IMG/VR virus record: IMGVR_UViG_3300033821_000049
Span: 1-55,196 of that record
Source of the DNA: a virus
Direction: 5' to 3' (one strand)
DNA: 55,196 nucleotides
Positions 43,698 through 52,400 of this stretch are shown in pieces. Every line of letters begins with the position of its first letter. The first letter of the stretch is position 1. The notes below the pieces were generated by a model, which saw only the letters and a list, made by a program, of their open reading frames with translations, did no database searches and was not told the DNA's origin. A program made the translations under genes and the position numbers.

Positions 43698-46600
43698 ATG
43701 GCATTCAATACAAAAATAGACCTATATGATAGTAAGGTAATTCAATGTGCTAATCAAACATTGACCTTATCTGGAAAAACTGTCATTGCTACATCAGGTG
43801 ATTTAAGATATCAAACACATCCAACATTTACTGGTGCTACTCAGATTGTAGATAAATGTTATGTTGATACAGCTACTGGTGGTATTTGTGCAAATAATGG
43901 TTTAACAAAAAGAGGTAGTTTTATTACTCTTGGTGGCGCATTAACTGGCGATACTACAATTGGAAGCAGCACATGTGCATTAAAAATAAATGTTAATACA
44001 CTTAGTTTAAGTGGTAATACTGCATTTAATTTAAGTACTGGTAATGGTGTAATAACAGATACTGGTAACAAAGGTGGTTTACAGTATGCAACATGTTATG
44101 ATGCATGTGTTGTTAAACTTTCAATACCAAATGCTGGTTGGGTAACTGGAAAAACAAGTACTTCTGGAATACAAACTGCTGGTAATGGTTTAACTAAAAC
44201 ATTGACAAATGTCACATTAGGTGGTACAATATCAGGTGCTACTGTAATTACAGATTCACGTGGTGCTGGTTTAACACTTGGTATTCAATATGGTGGTGAT
44301 TATTCTTGTGGCTATAATGCACGTTCACTTGTTGATGCTGGCTATGTAACTGGAAAAACAAGTACTTCTGGAATACAAACCGTTAATAATGGTTTAACAA
44401 AACACGGAACAAATGCGGTTCTTGGCGGTGCATTAACAGGTGATACTACAATTGGAAGTGGTTCATGTGTTCTTGGTGTAAATGTAAATACTGTTAATTT
44501 ATGTGGTTGTGTAACATTAAAATCAACTCCACCTAATCTTGTTGCAGATATTCTTACACGTAATACAAGTACAGGTGAAATTTCAAAAACAACATTAAGT
44601 TCTCTTGGTGGTTTAACTGGTGCGACAAATGGCATTGGTATTACAGGTCAAAAAGTTTGTCTTGGCGGTGCTTTAATTGCAGGTACTTCAATAACTGGTG
44701 CTCAAGCATTATGTTTAGGTACTGCTGCAAGTAAATTAGCATCATTAGATTTACGTCCTGCAGGTGCTCTCACTATAGTTGCTGGTACATTACCAATATC
44801 TTCAAGTGGTGCAACATTTACTGATTTGTGCACAATACCACATGGTATTCAATATGGTGGTGATTATAGTACATCTTTCTGTGGTAATTCATTGGTTAGT
44901 AAAATATATGTTGATAGCGTTGCAACAGGATTGCACGTTAAAGCAGCAGCAATTGTTGCAACAACAGCACCCATTACTTTAAGTGGTAATCAAACAATTG
45001 ATGGCGTTTTGACAACAACTGGTATGAGAGTATTGGTTAAAAATCAAGCAGACGCTACAACTAATGGTATATATAGTGCAAATACTGGTAGTTGGGGTCG
45101 TACAAGTGATTACATTAATAATACTCAGGTTACTAATGGTGATTTAATTCCAGTTACATCAGGTTCAACTCAAAATAGTTCAATTTGGGCATTAATTACA
45201 CCAGACCCGATTATAGTTGGTGTGACTTCATTAGATTATACTGAGTTCTCAACAATTATAGATGTTCAAGGTGGACAAGGTATTTGTATAACTCAAGTTG
45301 GTGGTACACATACTGTTTGTGTTAATCCTGTAAGTGGATGTGGATTATGTGTTGACCCTTCTGGATTATGTATTAATAATAGTATTGGTGGTAATGGTTT
45401 AACTTATAGTGGTGGTGTAATTAATGCTAATGCATGTAGTTGTGGTGCAGTTGCAGCAATAAATGTTGGATATAATGGTAGTGATAATCTTATTGTTGCA
45501 TGTTCGGATATTACAAATATGTCTGCTATTGTTACTGGTGCAATAAATGGTTTAACAAAAACAGGTCAAAATATAGGATTGGGTGGTACTTTAACAGGTT
45601 CAACAGTAATAACTGATTCACGTGTAACACCATTAGGTATTCAATACGCTGCTGATTATACTACAACATTTGTTAACGAATCTCTTATAACAAAACGTTA
45701 TGTTCATTCTTATGTTACTGGTGGTACAACCGTATTAACAGCAAATAATGGTTTAACGAAACAAGCAAATAATAATGTTGTATTAGGTGGTGCATTAACA
45801 GGCAATACTTTAATTAGTGGTGCATATACACTTTCACTTTGTAATGGTGCTTTATTAAATACTCAGTGTGGTTATCAAATAAGTGGTTGTACAATACTTC
45901 AAACAGACAAAGGATTATCAGTACTTATTGGTCCTAAAGCTGGTAATCTTTTAAGTACTGGTAATGCTAATATTAATATTGGTATTTGTACATCTGTAGC
46001 TCTTAATGTTGGTTGTAATAATATTGCAATTGGTTGTCAAGCATTTAATGCTGCAATAAATTCATGTTGTGAAATTGCAATTGGTGTTCAAGCACTTTTA
46101 AATGCATGTTGCCGAAATTCTGATATTGCAATTGGTACTTGTGCACTTTACAAAGCTGCAAGTGGTGTTGGTTGTAGTATTGCAATTGGTTATAAAGCAG
46201 GTTTTTGTTCAATTAATGGTGTTAGAAACGTTATGATTGGTTATTGTGCAGGTTATTTGGAACTGAATTCTGATAAGTTGTATATTGCAAACTCAGGCAC
46301 TATTACTCCATTAATTTATGGTGATTTCAATACATCTGCAGTAACATTAAATGCTAAGTTAACTCTTGGCGTTGTACCTACTACTGGTGCATTAACTGAT
46401 GTAGTTCTTGTAAGAAATTCTGGTGGTGAAGTTAGAACAGTTACTGTTGCAACAATTACTGGTGCAACCGCAATAAGTGCAATTAATGGTTTAACAAAAA
46501 CTGGAAATCAAATTAAATTAGGTGGTACTTTGACTGGCATAACAACAATTAATGGTGGTCAGACATTAAACATTAATCAGACAGTTTTAAATTTAAGCGG

Positions 46601-47048
46601 TAATACATCTGTTAATATCACTGGTACTGCTGTAACTCTTCAAACAACTCCACCTGCTGGTTTAACTTCAGATGCGGTATTAGTATGGAATAGTGGTGAT
46701 AAAAAGATTAAAACTGTTAGTGGTGCTGCTCTTGGTGATAAGAATAATATTTATTCACATTCAGCAGTTACAACTTCAGTATTATTAACAACGGGCAGTT
46801 CATATGTAATTTTAGTTAATAATAGTGCCCCTGTAACAATTACATTACCAGCGACTCCGATTAATGGACAAGTATTTAAAATTAAAAACGTAAGTGGTAC
46901 AGCAGTAACAAATATTATTACAGTTGCAGGTAATGGTAAAAATATTGATGGTTCAGCAAGTGGCTTAATTAATACTGATTATGGTGCACTTGAACTAATA
47001 TATGATACCACATTAACAGCATGGTATACTTTGGCTTTCATTAATTAA
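43698..47048 (+). CDS. Giant tail fibre with adhesin-like head module
   Basis: A 1116-residue beta-rich protein. Many copies of NGLTK...LGGALTGDT and GIQYGGDYS...SLV fill the first 800 residues. RVLVKNQADATTNGIY marks a common tail-fibre module near 445. Around residues 750-890, GNANINIG, NNIAIGCQAF, CEIAIGVQAL, RNVMIGYCAGY and DKLYIANSG form a left-handed-helix-like repeat known from YadA-type adhesins and Bacteroidota surface proteins. The C-terminus (NTDYGALELIY) is the shared end domain. It probably trimerises and contacts the receptor. Confidence 0.7.
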   Translation: MAFNTKIDLYDSKVIQCANQTLTLSGKTVIATSGDLRYQTHPTFTGATQIVDKCYVDTATGGICANNGLTKRGSFITLGGALTGDTTIGSSTCALKINVNTLSLSGNTAFNLSTGNGVITDTGNKGGLQYATCYDACVVKLSIPNAGWVTGKTSTSGIQTAGNGLTKTLTNVTLGGTISGATVITDSRGAGLTLGIQYGGDYSCGYNARSLVDAGYVTGKTSTSGIQTVNNGLTKHGTNAVLGGALTGDTTIGSGSCVLGVNVNTVNLCGCVTLKSTPPNLVADILTRNTSTGEISKTTLSSLGGLTGATNGIGITGQKVCLGGALIAGTSITGAQALCLGTAASKLASLDLRPAGALTIVAGTLPISSSGATFTDLCTIPHGIQYGGDYSTSFCGNSLVSKIYVDSVATGLHVKAAAIVATTAPITLSGNQTIDGVLTTTGMRVLVKNQADATTNGIYSANTGSWGRTSDYINNTQVTNGDLIPVTSGSTQNSSIWALITPDPIIVGVTSLDYTEFSTIIDVQGGQGICITQVGGTHTVCVNPVSGCGLCVDPSGLCINNSIGGNGLTYSGGVINANACSCGAVAAINVGYNGSDNLIVACSDITNMSAIVTGAINGLTKTGQNIGLGGTLTGSTVITDSRVTPLGIQYAADYTTTFVNESLITKRYVHSYVTGGTTVLTANNGLTKQANNNVVLGGALTGNTLISGAYTLSLCNGALLNTQCGYQISGCTILQTDKGLSVLIGPKAGNLLSTGNANINIGICTSVALNVGCNNIAIGCQAFNAAINSCCEIAIGVQALLNACCRNSDIAIGTCALYKAASGVGCSIAIGYKAGFCSINGVRNVMIGYCAGYLELNSDKLYIANSGTITPLIYGDFNTSAVTLNAKLTLGVVPTTGALTDVVLVRNSGGEVRTVTVATITGATAISAINGLTKTGNQIKLGGTLTGITTINGGQTLNINQTVLNLSGNTSVNITGTAVTLQTTPPAGLTSDAVLVWNSGDKKIKTVSGAALGDKNNIYSHSAVTTSVLLTTGSSYVILVNNSAPVTITLPATPINGQVFKIKNVSGTAVTNIITVAGNGKNIDGSASGLINTDYGALELIYDTTLTAWYTLAFIN

Positions 47049-47076
47049 TAATAATAGTTAATTACAATATTTAAAG

Positions 47077-47104
47077 ATGAGAATTAATTTTCTCATTTTT
47101 TTTT
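47077..47104 (+). terminator. Intrinsic terminator after the fibre gene
   Basis: ATGAGAA (47077-47083) and TTCTCAT (47090-47096) pair around six bases, followed by eight or more Ts. Confidence 0.8.
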
Positions 47105-47135
47105 CTTGTAAATCGAGATTTTTGTGATTATCTTC

Positions 47136-47143
47136 GTATTTAT
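47136..47143 (+). promoter_or_regulatory. GTATTTAT motif before an endonuclease
   Basis: Exact copy after a terminator and 27 nt before the GTG start at 47171, so this mobile gene is an independent unit. Confidence 0.5.
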
Positions 47144-47170
47144 AAAAAAATATAAAAATTTATAATATTC

Positions 47171-48112
47171 GTGATTAAGAAAGTTTACATATATACACTA
47201 ACAAATCCATTAAATAATGAAGTTTTTTATATTGGATATACATATAATTTAAAAAAGAGGTTATATGAACACTTATATAGTTATAATTTAAAGGATAATA
47301 GATATAAAAAATTGATTATTGAAAAAATATTAAGTGCGGGATTAAAACCAGAAATAAATGCAATTGATGAATGTGAATATGTTTTTAATCAAGAACAGAA
47401 TATATTTGAACATGAAAGATTAGAAATTTATTATATAAAAAAATATCGAAAAGAAGGAATTAGATTGACTAACTTAACTGAAGGTGGAAAAAATCCTCCA
47501 ATTTCAAAAACAAAAAGAGTTGTATATCAATACGATAAAAATTTAAATTTTATTAACAAATACGAATCAATAACAGAAGCAGCAATTGCCGTAGAAACAC
47601 AAGCGACACATATTTGTAGGGCATTAGATCAAAAAGTAAATTTATCGTCTAAGGGTTACTATTGGTTATCCTCAAATAATTTAATTAACATTAGAACCGA
47701 AAAAAAGAAACCAATCATATTAAAAGAAAGAGAAAAGCATACAATACCAATAGTACAATATAGTTTGAATGGTATTTTTTTAAATGAATATTTGGGTCAA
47801 AGTGATGCCGAAAAAATCACTGGAATTAATTCAAAATTAATTAATAAATGTTTAAAGATGAGTAATTATAATCAAACTGGTGGTTATATGTGGTTTTATA
47901 AAGATAAAATCCCCCTAAATATTGAAAAATATAAAAGAAGAGGTGTTTCTCGTAAAATATTAACATATGATTTAACTGGAAATTATGTTGCAGAATATAA
48001 TTCAATTAGAGAGGGGTCAAAAGATTTAAATATTGATGAAACGTCTATTTGTAAAAATTTAAAAGGATGTATATCAAGAGCAGGAAATTACAGATTTACA
48101 TATAATAATTAA
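47171..48112 (+). CDS. GIY-YIG homing endonuclease with NUMOD1 repeats
   Basis: GTG start; no earlier in-frame start lies between the stop upstream and the GIY-YIG core. The core is IYTLTNPLNNEVFYIGYTYN, then KRLYEHL and LTEGGKNP. Three NUMOD1-like helix-turn-helix units follow (VYQYDKNLNFINKYESITEA, VQYSLNGIFLNEYLGQSDA, LTYDLTGNYVAEYNSIREG, each shortened here to its start). It is a free-standing mobile gene between fibre and sugar genes. Confidence 0.8.
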   Translation: MIKKVYIYTLTNPLNNEVFYIGYTYNLKKRLYEHLYSYNLKDNRYKKLIIEKILSAGLKPEINAIDECEYVFNQEQNIFEHERLEIYYIKKYRKEGIRLTNLTEGGKNPPISKTKRVVYQYDKNLNFINKYESITEAAIAVETQATHICRALDQKVNLSSKGYYWLSSNNLINIRTEKKKPIILKEREKHTIPIVQYSLNGIFLNEYLGQSDAEKITGINSKLINKCLKMSNYNQTGGYMWFYKDKIPLNIEKYKRRGVSRKILTYDLTGNYVAEYNSIREGSKDLNIDETSICKNLKGCISRAGNYRFTYNN

Positions 48113-48139
48113 AAATAATTAAAATTTAAAACAAAATTT

Positions 48140-49048
48140 ATGGTAACAGACAGTAAAATAAGTAGTAATGATAAATATATAATATTTGAAAGCCAAGGCG
48201 GTCATGGTAAACAAATTTGCGCAACCGCAGTAATTCGTGCAATAAAAAAAGCATATCCAGATAGAAAGTTGATATGGATTACCCCTTGGGACGGACCCGC
48301 ATTTTATAATCCAGATATATTTCGTTTTTTTGTGTTCAATCAAATACCGCAATATTTCAAAGATGATTATCTCAAAGAAGACACGATTATAATGAAACAC
48401 GACCCTTATAATGAAACTAATCATATATTAAGAAAAGAACATCTGACTGAAACTTGGTGTAAAATGTTTAATATACCTTATGATGGGTATAAACCAAAAA
48501 TCTATTTAAACCCCAGAGAGATCGAAATAGCAAGAGATAAGATAAAACCAGATAATAGACCAATCATGTTATTACAAACACATGGCGGAAGTAATCAACA
48601 ATATTCGAAAAAATCATGGTATAGGGATATGCCTGTGGAGATAAGTCAGAAATTGGTTGATTATTTTAGTAAATCATATCGTATTTTACATATTAAAGCA
48701 CCAGAACAACTAAATTTACGTGGTGTTGAACCATTATTATTACCACATAGAGAATTATATGCAGTATTTACTTTTAGTACCAAGAGATTATTCATAGATT
48801 CATTTGCACAACATGTCGCTGCAGCATTAGATTTACAGAGCACAGTTGTTTGGATTGGTAATTCACCTAAAGTGTTTGGTTATCCAGAACATATAAATGT
48901 ATTGCCTAATGCTAATATTATAAATAATTTTGATAAATTTACATATTTACAGGATGATATTTCAGGACAAATTCAAGCCTTTCCGTATGATACAGTAAAT
49001 GTCTTTGACATAAATAAAATTATTGAAGCAGTTAATAAACAAAAATAA
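48140..49048 (+). CDS. GT9-like glycosyltransferase, heptosyltransferase fold
   Basis: A 302-residue GT-B protein. YIIFESQGGHGKQICATAVI is the N-terminal Rossmann loop, PIMLLQTHGGSNQQYSKKSW opens the second domain, and LFIDSFAQHVAAALDLQSTV with VWIGNSPKVFGY is the nucleotide-sugar site typical of ADP-heptose transferases. The phage also encodes an ADP-heptose-type pathway at 13285-16780, which makes a heptose donor plausible. It lies among fibre genes, so a fibre protein may be the acceptor. A terminator follows. Confidence 0.7.
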   Translation: MVTDSKISSNDKYIIFESQGGHGKQICATAVIRAIKKAYPDRKLIWITPWDGPAFYNPDIFRFFVFNQIPQYFKDDYLKEDTIIMKHDPYNETNHILRKEHLTETWCKMFNIPYDGYKPKIYLNPREIEIARDKIKPDNRPIMLLQTHGGSNQQYSKKSWYRDMPVEISQKLVDYFSKSYRILHIKAPEQLNLRGVEPLLLPHRELYAVFTFSTKRLFIDSFAQHVAAALDLQSTVVWIGNSPKVFGYPEHINVLPNANIINNFDKFTYLQDDISGQIQAFPYDTVNVFDINKIIEAVNKQK

Positions 49049-49070
49049 TTTCTATATTTTTTATTTTTTG

Positions 49071-49097
49071 AACCCACTTTAACAGGTGGGTTTTTTA
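49071..49097 (+). terminator. Intrinsic terminator after the GT9-like gene
   Basis: AACCCAC (49071-49077) and GTGGGTT (49086-49092) pair around an eight-base loop, followed by a T-run. Confidence 0.85.
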
Positions 49098-49134
49098 TTT
49101 TTATAATGCTTGAAGATTAAGTCTGAGTTTTTAA

Positions 49135-49142
49135 GTATTTAT
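49135..49142 (+). promoter_or_regulatory. GTATTTAT motif before the last fibre unit
   Basis: Exact copy after a terminator and 36 nt before the start at 49179. Confidence 0.5.
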
Positions 49143-49178
49143 CTTAAAGTAATAATATTAAATAAATAATATAACATC

Positions 49179-49463
49179 ATGGCACTTCAAATGAATTATT
49201 ATCATCAACCTACAGATACAACATTTATGAACGCATATTGGAGAATAAATCCAAATTTTGGCATTATTGGTGGAAAGAATATTATAAAATATACCATTGA
49301 AGTTTTTAAAAATGTTAATATGGCACATCAGGAAAATTTTAAATGCATTAAAGGATTTACATATTCATTTACGCCTAATATTAAAAAGAATGCGCCTAAT
49401 TTCATTGAACAGGCATATAATCACGCAAAAGCCACTAATTATAGCGGTAGTGTTGATGTATAA
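49179..49463 (+). CDS. Small protein before the giant fibre, unknown
   Basis: A 94-residue protein (FMNAYWRINPNFGIIGG, then GFTYSFTPNIKKNAPNF). No known domain recognised. It lies 21 nt before the giant fibre gene, where phages often place small fibre-associated or baseplate-connecting proteins. Confidence 0.6.
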   Translation: MALQMNYYHQPTDTTFMNAYWRINPNFGIIGGKNIIKYTIEVFKNVNMAHQENFKCIKGFTYSFTPNIKKNAPNFIEQAYNHAKATNYSGSVDV

Positions 49464-49484
49464 TTTTATAATTAAGTAACTAAA

Positions 49485-52400
49485 ATGGCTCAAACTAAAC
49501 TTGACTTAAGCGATAATAAATTTGAACAACTTTCGAATGAAATTCTGCATTTATCTGGGTGTACTCATGTATTTGGACAATTTCAATTAGAAAGCGGTTC
49601 AACATTATCAATATTGCCAAATCATGATACTGGTAAAGTTCTGACTTCAAATTCTGGTGGTACAGCAACATGGCAAGTCATTCCTACTATTATTATTCCT
49701 ATTACTGGTGCAACAAATGGTTTGAGTGTTACAGATAAAAAAATTAAATTAGGTGGTCAATTAACTGGAAATACGACTATAGATATTCTTACTTCTGATT
49801 TAAATTTATGTTCAAGTACAAATATAAATAGAGGTATCTCTCTCAATCAAACTGGTAATGAACTTAAATTATCATGGGGAGATGCTTCATCTGCTTGTAC
49901 TGCCAGTATAAGTGTCAATGATTTAAATGTATCATTATCATCAGTTTATTCTGGTGGCGGATGTGCTGCTGGACTTGAGATTACACATGTTGATAACAGA
50001 ATTTGTCTTAGTTCTACTGGTAGTAATAAAACATATCATGATAACAGAGGTTTTCATTATGTTTGTGATTATTCTGGTGGTGCTGATAGTAGATGGCTTC
50101 CAGATAAAGGATATGTTGATTCTAAATTAAGTGGCAATACATCGGCTTCTGGAGAAAGAATTACTAAATTAATATGTCAAGTTTCACATGGATTCAATGT
50201 TAAAGATATAATTGGTTGGAGTGGTGGAACATATAATAAAGCAATTGCTAATGGTTTATATGATGGTGAAGTTATTGGTATTGTAAGTAAATGTTATAAT
50301 GCCAATTGTTTTGATTTAACACAATCAGGTTATATTACTGGATTAACAGGATTGACTACAAGTACCACATATTTTTTAAGTGATGTTACTGCAGGTTTAT
50401 TAACTTCAATTGAACCAACTGGTAATACGCATATTAGTAAATCAGTATTAATTGCTAATTCAAGTACAAGTGGCTGGGTATTACCATATGCTGGATATGT
50501 AATAACAACTGGTGCAAGTGCTGGTGGTACTTGGGGGAGCATAACTGGTATACTTAGTGATCAATGTGATTTACAAACTTGTTTAAATGGAAAACTTGCC
50601 AGTGGTGGTACTGCTTTATGTGCAACAACTGCAGGTAATGCTTTAAAATTAAATAATCAAACAGCAAGTTTTTATCTCAATACTGGTTCTACAGCAATAT
50701 GTGCAACTTGTGCTGGTAACGCATCAACTTTAGTAGGTTGTACACCATCATGTTTTCTTGGAGTAAATGCAACTGCAGTGTGTGCAACCTGTGCAATTGG
50801 TGCTAAAAATCTCTGTGGTTGTGTACCAGCAAGTTTTCTTTTATCAGGTGGTACGGCTGTAAATTCATCGAAATTAGGTGGTCAGTTACCAGCATATTAT
50901 CTTAATACTGGTAGTACAGCACTATGTTCAACTTCAAGTATTGATTCAAAAGGTTTGTGTGGTTGTGTACCAACATGCTTCTTGGGTGTAAGTGCAACTG
51001 CCGTTTGTGCTACTTGTGCTATTGGTTCTAAAAACCTTTGTGGATGCGTACCAGCAAGTTTTCTTTTATCGGGTGGAACTGCAGTATGTGCTACTTGTGC
51101 AGGTAATTCATCAACATTAGTTGGTTGTACCCCTTCATGTTTTTTAGGTACAACTGCATGTGCTTGTGATTCAAAATGTTTAGGTGGTCATTTACCTGCT
51201 TATTATATTAATACAGGTACTACTATTACTTGTGCTGCTGATAGTGCAAAATTAAATAATAAATTACCTGCATACTATCTTAACACTGGTTCTACTGCTT
51301 TGTGTGCTACTTGTGCTGGAAATGCAAGTACTTTAGTTGGCTGTACGCCATCATGTTTCTTAGGTGCTACTGCTACTGCTGTTTGTGCAACATGTGCAAT
51401 AGGTGCTAAAAACCTTTGTGGATGTGTTCCAGCTTCATTCTTATTATCTGGTGGTACTGCCGTATGTTCAACCTGTGCAGGAAATGCAAGTACTGTGGCT
51501 GGTTGTACTCCTTCATGCTTCTTGGGTGCTACTGCTTGTGCATGTGATTCAAAATGTTTGGGTACACATTTACCAGCATATTATCTTACAAGTGGTGGTA
51601 CTGCTGTATGTGCAACCTGTGCAATTAGTTCAAAAGCATTGTGTGGTTGTGTACCAGCATCATTCTTATTAAGTGGTGGTACTGCAGTGTGTTCAACAAC
51701 TGCGGGAAATTCATTAAAATTAGGCAATCAATTACCAGCATATTATTTAAATACTGGTAGTACAATTACAGCAACTAATGCATTATGTTTAGGTGGAGTA
51801 TTAGCAGCAGGATATCTTCTTAGTGGTGGTACTGCTAAAAATTCATTATGTTTAAATGGTCATACTGAAGCAGCTTTATCAGTTTGTAATGCAGTGTGCG
51901 TTAATGGTCATGCTGAAGCAAATTTAAGTGTTGCAAATAGTGCTTGTCTTGGTGGTAATTTAGCTAATACTTATTTATCAACAACAGGTTGCGCTTGTGA
52001 TTCAAAATGTTTTAATGCAAAATTACCAGCATATTACCTTAATACTGGCAGTACGGCTATATGTTCAACTTGTGCAATAGGTGCTAAAAATCTTTGTGGT
52101 TGTGTACCTGCATCATTCTTACTCTCAGGAGGTACGGCAGTGTGTGCCACTTGTGCTGTTGGTGCTAAAAATCTTTGTGGTTGTGTACCAGCATCATTTC
52201 TTTTGTCTGGTGGAACTGCTCTTTGTGCAACAACTGCTGGTAATGCTTTATGTTTAGGTGGTAATTTGGCTAATACATATCTTTCAACAAGTGGTTGTGC
52301 TTGTGATAGTAAATGTTTAGGTGGTCATTTACCTGCATACTATCTTAATACAGGTAGTACTATTACATGTGCAGCAGATTCCGCTAAATTAAATAACAAG

